Position numbers and translations under genes: made by a program. This document shows positions 5,031 through 11,376 of a DNA stretch of 11,376 nucleotides, piece by piece. This stretch comes from Candidatus Coatesiibacteriota bacterium (GTDB taxonomy: Bacteria; B130-G9): assembly GCA_016929465.1 (NCBI GenBank), contig JAFGIT010000074.1, forward strand, positions 1-11,376, written 5' to 3'. The stretch's first letter is position 1. Every line of letters starts with the position of its first letter. The notes beneath the pieces are model-generated. The model saw nothing but the letters and a program-made list of their open reading frames with translations. It was not told the origin of the DNA and ran no database searches.

Positions 5031-5064
5031 TTGATCTAATCGGCGCTCCCCCTATTATTAGATC
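5031..5064 (+). promoter_or_regulatory. Probable promoter with palindromic operator for the FTCD gene
   Basis: TTGATC (5031-5036) and TATTAT (5053-5058) are spaced by 16 bases, a moderate sigma70-type promoter. It is framed by a perfect 8-base inverted repeat, GATCTAAT (5033-5040) and ATTAGATC (5057-5064), whose arms fall on the -35 and -10 boxes. A dimeric repressor there would block polymerase. Both arms carry a GATC, the likely target of the methyltransferase encoded at 2009-2911. Confidence 0.5.
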
Positions 5065-5115
5065 GGACGTTCTAGGCGGACCAGAATTACCGACCATTAA
5101 GATAAGAGGTATGAG

Positions 5116-6804
5116 ATGTTCAAACTTGTTGAGTGTGTTCCGAATTTTAGCGAGGGCCGGGATAGGGCGGTCATCGATGAGATAACTGCTGAGATATCCG
5201 CCACGGCGGACGTGAAGCTGCTCGATGTCGATCCGGGGGCGGATACGAACCGCACGGTCGTGACGTTCATCGGCACGCCGGACGCTTGCGTCGAGGCCGC
5301 CTTCAAGGCGATAAAAAAGGCGGGTGAGCTCATCGACATGACCAAGCACAAGGGCGCGCATGGCCGCATGGGCGCGACCGACGTTTGTCCCTTCGTGCCG
5401 GTCGCAGGGGTGACGATGGAGGATTGCGCCGAGCTTGCGAAGCGACTCGGAAAGCGTGTCGCGGAGGAGCTCAAAATCCCGGTCTATCTCTACGAAGAGG
5501 CGGCACAGAAGCCGGAGCGACAGAACCTCGCCAACTGCCGCAAGGGCGAATACGAGGGGCTGCCCGAGAAGTTGAAGGACCCCGAGTGGGCACCCGACTT
5601 CGGCGAGCCCGTCTTCAACGCGAAGTCCGGGCTGACGACGATTGGCGCCCGTGAGTTCCTCATCGCCTACAACGTCAACCTGAACACTCGCGACGCCAAG
5701 AAAGCGAAGGACATCGCGATGACGATCCGCGAGGCGGGCCGCGCGAAGCGCGATGATGACGGCGAAATCGTCCGCGATGACGACGGCAAGGCAATCAAGG
5801 AACAGGGCCGTCTGACCTTCTGCAAAGGCACCGGCTGGTATATCGACGAGTATGCAATGGCCCAGATTTCGATGAACCTCACGAACTACAAGGTGACACC
5901 GCACCACATCGCGGTAGAAGTGTGCCGCGAAGAGGCGCAGAAGCGCGGGCTGGTCGTGACTGGCACTGAGCTAGTTGGTCTCATCCCCAAGGCAGCGATG
6001 CTGATGGCCGGGAAATACTACCTCGAGAAGCAGGGCAAGTGCCCCGGTCAGCCCGAGAAGGAGCTGATCCGTGTCGCTGCGCAGTCGCTCGGCATGAGCG
6101 AGGTTGCGCCATTTAATCCGAAGGAGAAGATCATCGAGTACCAGTTCGCGGACGACGCGGGCTCGCTCCGCGCGATGACGCTCTGCGACTTTGCGGATGA
6201 GCTCTCGACCGATTCGCCGGCACCTGGCGGAGGCAGTGTGGCCGCGCTCGCCGGCTCGATGTGCGCTTCACTTGCCGCGATGGTCGCGAATCTGACGCAC
6301 GGCAAGAAGGGCTACGAGGACAAGAACGACGAAATGGCCGAGGTCGCTCTCGCCGGGCAGCCGATGAAGGATGAGTTTCTCCAGCTGATCGACACCGACG
6401 CCAAGGCCTTCGACAACGTCATGGCCAAGATGCGCATGAAGAAAAAGACACCCGAGGAGAAAGCTGCGCGTAACGCCGCGGTCCAGGAGGCCACGAAGGA
6501 GGCGACGCTGGTCCCGCTGTCGGTGCTGAAAAAGTCCCTCGATGCGCTGAAGCTTGCGAAGGTGGTTGCCGAGAAGGGGAATGTGAACTCGCTAAGTGAC
6601 GCTGGTGTCTCCGCGATGATGGGCTATGCCGCTGCGGAGGGCGCCTATATGAACGTGGTCATCAACCTGGCGGGCATCGAGGACAAGGAATTCGTCGAGA
6701 GGACGAAGGCTGAGGCGGACGAGCTGCTGGCCTCCTGCAAGGAGCTGTCGGATTCGATCCGCAAGGAAGTCATGGACAGGCTGATAGCCAATATCAAGGT
6801 GTGA
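5116..6804 (+). CDS. ftcD: Bifunctional glutamate formimidoyltransferase / formimidoyl-THF cyclodeaminase
   Basis: A 562-residue fusion (human FTCD is about 541). It transfers the formimino group from N-formimino-glutamate to tetrahydrofolate (EC 2.1.2.5). It then releases ammonia to give 5,10-methenyl-THF (EC 4.3.1.4), ending histidine breakdown and feeding one-carbon metabolism in the cytosol. The transferase half has VECVPNFSEGRD (5-16), DVDPGADTNRTVV (37-49) and HKGAHGRMGATDV (78-90). His82 in the last matches the catalytic His82 of the mammalian enzyme. GLTTIGAREFLIAYNVNLNT (172-191) and TNYKVTPHHIAVEV (256-269) follow. The cyclodeaminase half begins near 355 with FADELSTDSPAPGGGSVAAL. 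An Asp/Lys-rich insert at about 209-231 (RAKRDDDGEIVRDDDGKAIK) resembles one I recall from other bacterial fusions. The ATG follows AGAGG by 7 bases. No hut genes lie nearby, so histidine use cannot be deduced from context. The gene looks richer in GC than the left half. Confidence 0.96.
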   Translation: MFKLVECVPNFSEGRDRAVIDEITAEISATADVKLLDVDPGADTNRTVVTFIGTPDACVEAAFKAIKKAGELIDMTKHKGAHGRMGATDVCPFVPVAGVTMEDCAELAKRLGKRVAEELKIPVYLYEEAAQKPERQNLANCRKGEYEGLPEKLKDPEWAPDFGEPVFNAKSGLTTIGAREFLIAYNVNLNTRDAKKAKDIAMTIREAGRAKRDDDGEIVRDDDGKAIKEQGRLTFCKGTGWYIDEYAMAQISMNLTNYKVTPHHIAVEVCREEAQKRGLVVTGTELVGLIPKAAMLMAGKYYLEKQGKCPGQPEKELIRVAAQSLGMSEVAPFNPKEKIIEYQFADDAGSLRAMTLCDFADELSTDSPAPGGGSVAALAGSMCASLAAMVANLTHGKKGYEDKNDEMAEVALAGQPMKDEFLQLIDTDAKAFDNVMAKMRMKKKTPEEKAARNAAVQEATKEATLVPLSVLKKSLDALKLAKVVAEKGNVNSLSDAGVSAMMGYAAAEGAYMNVVINLAGIEDKEFVERTKAEADELLASCKELSDSIRKEVMDRLIANIKV

Positions 6805-6824
6805 CGATATTTCTTTTGGGGCGG

Positions 6825-6854
6825 GGCAATTCCCATCGTGAGGCGGGAATTGCC
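6825..6854 (+). terminator. Terminator-like hairpin after FTCD
   Basis: GGCAATTCCC (6825-6834) and GGGAATTGCC (6845-6854) are perfect 10-base arms around a 10-base loop, 20 bases past the FTCD stop. Only a short C/T stretch (CTCCTTTCC) follows, so termination may be partial or Rho-assisted. Confidence 0.6.
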
Positions 6855-6963
6855 TGCTCCTTTCCAATTGCTCCGATTATTCGAGAAGACCTCCTCCCTC
6901 CCCTGCAATCCAAAGCTATCTCGTGCTTGCCGGTCGCAAGAGGCTGCCACGGTCGTTTGAAGC

Positions 6964-6991
6964 TTGACAATTCCCGCATCAGTTTTAGAAT
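6964..6991 (+). promoter_or_regulatory. Sigma70-type promoter for the RAM-domain gene
   Basis: TTGACA (6964-6969, perfect) and TAGAAT (6986-6991, 5 of 6) with a 16-base spacer. A start site near 6998 would leave a leader of about 66 bases ending in the strong ribosome-binding site AGGAGGTG (7048-7055). Confidence 0.65.
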
Positions 6992-7064
6992 CTTTTTGGG
7001 TTGGCGGATAGTCTGCACTACCAGATGCGAACGACATTACCGATGTTAGGAGGTGGACCGTATA

Positions 7065-7307
7065 TTGAATAAACACAAAGGTTTCGTGGCCGTGAATGTC
7101 GCGACAGGAGAGGCGCTAAACGTTTACAATTACCTGAAGAAGCGTCCCGAGGTAACCTCGATTTACCTCGTCGCTGGCATGTATGACCTGATGATGATAA
7201 TCGAGGCGGATTCATCTGAGGTCTTTGCGGATTTCATTGTGCAAGAAATCCAGAAGACCAAGGGTGTTACCCACACGATGACCTGCATGGCGTTGCGCGG
7301 AGAGTAA
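7065..7307 (+). CDS. Stand-alone Lrp/AsnC ligand-binding (RAM) domain protein
   Basis: An 80-residue protein, MNKHKGFVAVNVATGEALNVYNYLKKRPEVTSIYLVAGMYDLMMIIEADS... ending THTMTCMALRGE. It is the C-terminal amino-acid-sensing ferredoxin-like domain of Lrp/AsnC regulators without the DNA-binding helix-turn-helix. The hallmark is G-x-YDL-x-x-x-x-EAD after the first beta-alpha pair. The start is TTG at 7065: AGGAGGTG ends 9 bases before it, whereas the GTG at 7053 lies inside the ribosome-binding site. Stand-alone RAM proteins form dimers or octamers that bind small ligands, often amino acids, and may co-assemble with full-length Lrp proteins. None is encoded here. It has its own promoter and no close partner gene; FTCD next door is only suggestive of an amino-acid link. 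Confidence 0.88.
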   Translation: MNKHKGFVAVNVATGEALNVYNYLKKRPEVTSIYLVAGMYDLMMIIEADSSEVFADFIVQEIQKTKGVTHTMTCMALRGE

Positions 7308-7665
7308 CGCCGGGGCTTAGACTGGCCGGACTCGAGTTCCCAATTTCGCGGCCGCCATCGTTCTTATGGCTCTGCGACCGTTGTTGTTTCGTGCGCCGGC
7401 AGGCTTTGTGCTGTAGAGCGCGTGGCTTGGATGTGGCGTTGTTGTTCGCGACTCCAAAAACCCGTGCAAGGAGACATTCGTGGCACCGGCTTTCGGAGCA
7501 GCCCATATTTAGTTGTTGGTAACCAAATCACGCAACATCTCGATCGACTATTTCGCCTGTGCGCCGCTCCAGGAGCGATATCATCCATTGCAGCATGCTG
7601 TGCGTTGATGGACTTGGCTGGCAGTGAGTAGAATGCACACATTGTGAATCAAGGGAGGTTTGGAT
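7308..7665. other. Intergenic region with three short palindromes
   Basis: No ORF here is convincing in any frame. It holds TTGGTAACCAA (7516-7526), the hairpin CGCTCC-A-GGAGCG (7565-7577) and the palindrome CAGCATGCTG (7591-7600), all just upstream of a putative promoter at 7605-7634. These could be regulator sites for the pentapeptide/dnaB transcript. I see no clear terminator after the RAM gene and no recognisable RNA gene. Confidence 0.4.
7605..7634 (+). promoter_or_regulatory. Possible promoter for the pentapeptide-dnaB transcript
   Basis: TTGATG (7605-7610) and TAGAAT (7629-7634) with an 18-base spacer: 4 of 6 and 5 of 6 matches. The -10 is the same hexamer as in the RAM gene promoter. 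Transcription would start near 7641, about 25 bases before the TTG start of the pentapeptide gene. Confidence 0.45.
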
Positions 7666-8577
7666 TTGAGTAAGTTGACTCGTGAGGAAGTGGAGCGCGG
7701 CGTCCGTGAGGGCAGGAGTTTTGCCGATGCCGACCTGTCTTATGTTGATCTGGATGAATGTGAGCTTTCTGGTACTGATTTTTCGGGTGCGAATTTCGAG
7801 GGCGCTATTCTCAGGAATGCGGACCTTTCATACTGCAATCTTCAGGGCGCCAATCTCTCAAGGGCGAATATGCAGGAGGCGTTCATGAAGAAGGCCGATT
7901 TCACCGGTGCCGTCCTTCAGGGGGCTGACCTCTCGCGAACGCATGTTCGGTCCTGCAATCTCAAGAAGGTGGACCTCCGCGGAGCCAGAGGCGAGGACTG
8001 CGAGTTCACAGAATGCGATATGTCGGAGGCCGTATTAAACGGAGCAGATCTGACACTTTCCGACTTCATCGACTGCGTTTTGGAGCGAGTTGAGGCACTG
8101 GATGCCGACTTTTCTCTCTCCAGCATAAAGAATTGTGTCCTCGACCATTCCAATCTGAAAGGCCTCGACCTCGGCGGTGCCGAAATAACGGACTGCGAGA
8201 TGACAATGGCATGCCTCGATAATGCGAATCTGAGACAAGCAAAGATCAACACATCGAAGTTGATGAAGGCTCAGCTGAAGGAGGCGATTCTCTCCGCGAG
8301 CAACCTCAAAGAGGTCGATCTCACGGAGGCGGACCTGAGCGGCAGCAAGATGGAAATAGCGAAGGTCAGGGAGTGTCAGATGTCGCACGCGAATCTCTCG
8401 GGAGCGGACCTGAAGGCCTCCTACTTCCGCGACGTGAACCTTGCCAGCGCAAATATGGAAGGCGCTGATTGCTTTTCGACAACTTTTCGCAACGTTGAGC
8501 TTTCTGGAATAGACCTATCAGTGGTGAGGAACCTGGACAAGTCCAAGGGCGATCTCAGGAGCGCGGTGGAGTCTTGA
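7666..8577 (+). CDS. Pentapeptide-repeat protein upstream of dnaB
   Basis: A 303-residue protein built almost entirely of A(D/N)LxX five-residue repeats. Examples are ADLSY, ANFEG, ADLSY, ANLSR, ADFTG, ADLSR, ANLRQ, ADLSG, ANLSG, ADLKA and ANMEG. They should fold into a right-handed four-sided beta-helix. A short charged N-terminus (MSKLTREEVERGVREG) and a charged C-terminal tail cap it. There is no signal peptide or membrane segment, so it is cytosolic. The start is TTG at 7666, 7 bases after GGGAGG; the TTG at 7660 is too close to that site. Some family members (Qnr, MfpA) mimic DNA and shield DNA gyrase; most have no known role. The middle (about 120-200) has degenerate repeats (ECDMSEAVLNGADLT, NCVLDHSNLKGLDL). 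Only 22 bases separate it from dnaB, so the two are probably cotranscribed. Confidence 0.9.
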   Translation: MSKLTREEVERGVREGRSFADADLSYVDLDECELSGTDFSGANFEGAILRNADLSYCNLQGANLSRANMQEAFMKKADFTGAVLQGADLSRTHVRSCNLKKVDLRGARGEDCEFTECDMSEAVLNGADLTLSDFIDCVLERVEALDADFSLSSIKNCVLDHSNLKGLDLGGAEITDCEMTMACLDNANLRQAKINTSKLMKAQLKEAILSASNLKEVDLTEADLSGSKMEIAKVRECQMSHANLSGADLKASYFRDVNLASANMEGADCFSTTFRNVELSGIDLSVVRNLDKSKGDLRSAVES

Positions 8578-8599
8578 CAAGGCTTTCAGTGGCGACCCT

Positions 8600-10042
8600 A
8601 TGACGATTGAGGTCCAGACCCGAGTCCCTCCCCACGACAGAGAGGCGGAGCGGCTCGTAATAGGCGGTCTTCTGATTGATAACGGGCTTATTCCGGTAGT
8701 CGGCGAGAGTATAACCGAGAAGAGCTTCGACTTTGCTGCGCATAGAGATATATACGCAGCGATTCTCGATCTCTTCGAAAGAGACTTCCCGGTCGATCTC
8801 GTTACTCTGAAGGACGAGCTGACACGTCGTCAGAAGCTCGACCGTGTGGGCGGCATGGCCTATATATCGGGGCTCCTGGCGGACGTGTCCGCAATAACCA
8901 ACGTTCGACATTATGCGAGTATAATCAGCGACAAGTTCCTTCTTCGGAGGCTCATCACAGCCTGCAACCGGATCATAGACCGCTGCTATGACGGTGCCCA
9001 GGACGCGATGGACGCGCTCGAGTATGCCGAGAGATCGGTATCCGATGTGGCGCAGAACAGGTCTCGCACATCCGTCGTTCCTCTGGGTGATATCGTCGAG
9101 GATAATCTCGACACCATCGAGAAGCTCGCGACCGGCGAGAAGAAGGTCTCTGGCGTCCCGACCGGCTTCAAGGACCTGGACGCGCTGATCCTCGGATTTC
9201 ACCCGGGAGATGAGATAATAATCGGCTCGCGACCGAGCGTCGGAAAGACTTCGCTCTGCCTGAACATGGCCCAAAATATGACCAAGCGGGATAAGGTCCC
9301 CATTCTCATCTTCACCATTGAGATGTCAAAGGAGGAGATCACAAATCGCCTGATCTCCTCGGTTGCCGGAGTTTCGCTTTTGAAGATAAGGAGCGGCAAG
9401 CTCTCTCACAAAGATCGGGAAGCGATCAAAGCAGCCTGCGACGAAATCGGCGAGCTGCCAATCTTTATAGATGATTCCGCGACGCTTACGCCGCTTCAGA
9501 TGCGATCTCGGGCCAAGATGCTCAAGGCCGAGCACAACATCGGCGTTGTCATGATCGACTACCTTCAGCTGATGCAGTATCACCGGCGAACCGACAACCG
9601 TCAGCAGGAGGTCACCGCGATTTCCAGGTCCTTGAAGGCAATGGCCCGCGAATTGGATGTCGCAGTTGTTGCCTTTTCCCAGCTGAGCCGCGACGTAACT
9701 AAGCGCCGGGAAAACAACATTCCGCAGTTAGCGGACCTCCGGGAGTCGGGTTCCCTGGAGCAGGACGCTGACGTGGTGCTCTTCCTTCACGACCCGTCGA
9801 GGTCTGTCTATAAGAAGAAAGAGGAAGGTCAGAAGAGGCCAGAAGCGGTAGAAATAGAGGTCATCGTTGCCAAGCAGCGAAATGGCCCGGTTGGCTCGAT
9901 CAAGCTGCTATTCCAGACGAAATTCGCTACCTTCAGGAGCATATCGAACGAACCGGCCCCGCCTTGGGATGCCGGAGATGATTCAGATGGCCCTGACTGG
10001 ATTTCCCAGGATGATGATGACGACGATTTGGACTACGAATAG
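8600..10042 (+). CDS. dnaB: Replicative DNA helicase DnaB
   Basis: A 480-residue hexameric replicative helicase of normal length (E. coli DnaB is 471). The N-terminal domain opens PHDREAERLVIGGLLIDN (11-28), where the usual form is P-x-x-x-EAE-x-x-x-LG. The RecA-like motor has Walker A GSRPSVGKTS (209-218), catalytic Glu241 in FTIEMS, Walker B VVMIDYLQL (316-324), the sensor VAVVAFSQLSR (354-364) and LADLRESGSLEQDADVV (378-393). The arginine-finger region is AKQRNGP (424-430). It unwinds DNA 5' to 3' at the fork and recruits primase. The C-terminus is an unusually acidic tail ending DDDDDDLDYE. No intein or insertion is present. The ATG at 8600 has a poor ribosome-binding site and may rely on coupling to the pentapeptide gene 22 bases upstream. 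No other replication gene is in view. Confidence 0.97.
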   Translation: MTIEVQTRVPPHDREAERLVIGGLLIDNGLIPVVGESITEKSFDFAAHRDIYAAILDLFERDFPVDLVTLKDELTRRQKLDRVGGMAYISGLLADVSAITNVRHYASIISDKFLLRRLITACNRIIDRCYDGAQDAMDALEYAERSVSDVAQNRSRTSVVPLGDIVEDNLDTIEKLATGEKKVSGVPTGFKDLDALILGFHPGDEIIIGSRPSVGKTSLCLNMAQNMTKRDKVPILIFTIEMSKEEITNRLISSVAGVSLLKIRSGKLSHKDREAIKAACDEIGELPIFIDDSATLTPLQMRSRAKMLKAEHNIGVVMIDYLQLMQYHRRTDNRQQEVTAISRSLKAMARELDVAVVAFSQLSRDVTKRRENNIPQLADLRESGSLEQDADVVLFLHDPSRSVYKKKEEGQKRPEAVEIEVIVAKQRNGPVGSIKLLFQTKFATFRSISNEPAPPWDAGDDSDGPDWISQDDDDDDLDYE

Positions 10043-10061
10043 CGCCTGGGAAAGAGGGCCT

Positions 10062-11376
10062 CTATCCTAAATCGGATACTCTCTGAATCGCGGATATGGC
10101 GATCGCTCTCGGCCTTCCGGTCGAGCTATCGATCCCCCTGATGTATCCTTCGTTCTTCGGCCCGATGATCTCGGACACCACCAGTTTTCTGAAGCGCACA
10201 GACGAAGTTATCGGTGAAGTGTATTCGATCACAACCGGTTTGCCCAAGGCTTGTGCTTTGCCCAGATCATCCATTATAGCTTTTTGAGACCTGCCCTGGA
10301 GCCGGAGATGCCGCTTCTCGCCTTTATGCTTCATCGATATCGGCTCACGGTTCAAGATTAGGTCCGAGAGCTCGCTCGCGATGAAACTTGCGCGAAGCAT
10401 TAGCTTGTAGGGGATGTGGCTCGAGAGGGCCTCCTCATCAACGAGCAGTTTCTTCAGTGCCGGGAATTCCGATTGAATCAAATCGAGTACCTCCGACATA
10501 CCGAGCGCTGCGGCAAATACAGCAACGCTTTGCTGTAAAGGCAGAGTAAACGCCTGCACTTCCGCCCCCAGTCTCTTCAGGTCCTCGTCGATCTCCGGAA
10601 GATATCCCTCGCGCTTGAGGTCCTTATAGATGGTGCCGGAGTTCTCCCGGTCAATGATCGCGGTCTTCTTCCCTACTCTCTCCTGGACCCCGGCAGTGAT
10701 TTTGCCCGAAGCCATGATCTCGGTCATAAGGAATTCGTCCGCAGTCTCGAGGATGACCGCATCCCTAATCCTGATGTTTCCGAACTTGGCGGACCACTCC
10801 TTTATCGAGTACTCGACGTTCTGAGGAATTCCAGCAGTAGAGTGCTTCTTCAGAAAGGATATTATTGTCTTCGCCTCGATGCCGATCTGCAACGCCCTCG
10901 AGATCGAGTGCTTGCTTATCTGAAACTTGAATACGGCATCAAGTTCCGTCCGGACAGCGAATTTGCTCAAGAACAACAGGGCGGAGCGGTTGAAATCCCG
11001 ATGCGCGGTGATCTCGAAGTCAGGATGAAGAATGAACCGCTGTTTCGCGCCGCTCGGGCCAGGCTGAAAGGCATCGGTCAAGAAAGCCCGACCTCGCTCC
11101 GAGATCGCGAAATGGTTCAGCTCGCCGTTGTCATCCAAGCGCAGCCTTGTCAGGCCGAGCCAATACAGTGGATCGTAAATATAGGCACGCAGCAGAGACC
11201 CCTCCAAGTTGAGCCAGAAGCTCTTCTCACTCTCCTCGCTGTGATGATGACGCCCTGCTCCGGTAGCCAGCAACGTGATCTTCCAATTGTAAGGATTAGA
11301 CGGGGGTCTCAGAAGGCCGGGCTTCTTGACGAACATGTACTCGACGAACGAATCGAACTCGTGCCACTCATCTACA
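10062..11376 (-). CDS. XPB/Ssl2 N-terminal-like domain protein with WYL-like C-terminus, 5' end outside the window
   Basis: The frame is open to the right edge (VDEWHEFDSFVEY precedes the Met at 11334-11336), so the N-terminus is missing and at least 437 residues are present. The middle matches the 'helicase conserved C-terminal domain, XPB/Ssl2' family (PF13625). Visible features are LLRAYIYDPLYWLGLTRL with FAISERGRAFL, then RFILHPDFEITAHRDFNRSALLFLSKFA and KFQISKHSISRALQIGIEAKTIISFLKKHS, ending IPQNVEYSIKEW. The C-terminus (KPVVIEYTSPITSSVRFRKLVVSEIIGPKNEGYIRGIDSS...RAIAISAIQRV) looks like a WYL-type ligand or nucleic-acid sensing fold. No helicase motor motifs are seen in the visible part, so a helicase role should not be assumed. 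It converges on dnaB, with 19 bases between the stops and no clear terminator. Confidence 0.8.
   Translation of the reverse strand, partial: VDEWHEFDSFVEYMFVKKPGLLRPPSNPYNWKITLLATGAGRHHHSEESEKSFWLNLEGSLLRAYIYDPLYWLGLTRLRLDDNGELNHFAISERGRAFLTDAFQPGPSGAKQRFILHPDFEITAHRDFNRSALLFLSKFAVRTELDAVFKFQISKHSISRALQIGIEAKTIISFLKKHSTAGIPQNVEYSIKEWSAKFGNIRIRDAVILETADEFLMTEIMASGKITAGVQERVGKKTAIIDRENSGTIYKDLKREGYLPEIDEDLKRLGAEVQAFTLPLQQSVAVFAAALGMSEVLDLIQSEFPALKKLLVDEEALSSHIPYKLMLRASFIASELSDLILNREPISMKHKGEKRHLRLQGRSQKAIMDDLGKAQALGKPVVIEYTSPITSSVRFRKLVVSEIIGPKNEGYIRGIDSSTGRPRAIAISAIQRVSDLG

Noticed and set aside
4915-5907. A 330-codon open frame on the minus strand.
   Set aside because: It lies mostly opposite the well-supported FTCD coding sequence, has a composition typical of antisense of GC-rich genes and shows no domain.
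7364-7642. A 92-codon minus-strand ORF and a 69-codon plus-strand ORF (7422-7631) in the same intergenic region.
   Set aside because: They overlap each other on opposite strands, with many Cys/Arg/Ser, no ribosome-binding site and no family. At most one could be real and neither is convincing.
8555-9274. A 239-codon minus-strand open frame opposite dnaB.
   Set aside because: It is the antisense of highly conserved DnaB sequence, with no domain or ribosome-binding site.
1-11376. CRISPR arrays, tRNA or rRNA genes.
   Set aside because: I saw no regularly spaced direct repeats, and no tRNA or rRNA sequence that I could recognise by eye.

Overview
The window is bacterial. It carries a DnaB-type replicative helicase, several plausible sigma70-type promoters (TTGACA/TATAAT-like) and Shine-Dalgarno sequences. 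At least three genes are best started at TTG or GTG. No gene pins down a phylum. An FTCD fusion, a stand-alone Lrp/AsnC sensor domain, a long pentapeptide protein and an XPB/Ssl2-N-like protein together would fit an uncultured bacterial lineage, but that placement is only a guess.

The window splits into two parts near position 4955. Everything to the left is on the minus strand and looks accessory. Reading from the edge inward: a PrmC/HemK-like SAM methyltransferase that appears frameshifted close to the window edge (37-651); a 54-residue orphan ORF that may be the tail of a decayed gene (760-924); a gene-poor stretch to 1361; a type II restriction-modification pair made of a MutH/MvaI-like endonuclease (1362-1991) and a DpnA-like adenine methyltransferase (2009-2911); and a tight run of very small genes. 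That run comprises DUF2442 (3022-3258), a CopG/BrnA-type antitoxin (3304-3540), a HicB-like antitoxin (3527-3742), DUF2283 (3756-3905) and a 40-residue membrane peptide (3948-4070). A strong promoter at 4182-4210 faces into it. Next comes an IS200/RAYT-type single-strand transposase gene (4362-4808). Three different hairpins flank it in mirror-image order on both sides, as in a REP/RAYT element.

To the right, plus-strand genes look like chromosomal housekeeping. They are formiminotransferase-cyclodeaminase (5116-6804), with a palindrome-framed promoter and a terminator-like hairpin; a stand-alone RAM-domain protein (7065-7307), with its own promoter; and a pentapeptide-repeat protein (7666-8577) just upstream of dnaB (8600-10042), probably in one transcript. 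A convergent minus-strand gene with an XPB/Ssl2 N-terminal-like domain and a WYL-like tail (10062 to the right edge) closes the window.

The left half reads as a defence and mobility island: an R-M system, antitoxin-like genes without a visible toxin, and a REP/RAYT element at its border with housekeeping genes. The two best candidates for something undescribed are the mirrored hairpin-transposase unit and the promoter-driven run of antitoxin-like genes headed by a hydrophobic micropeptide.
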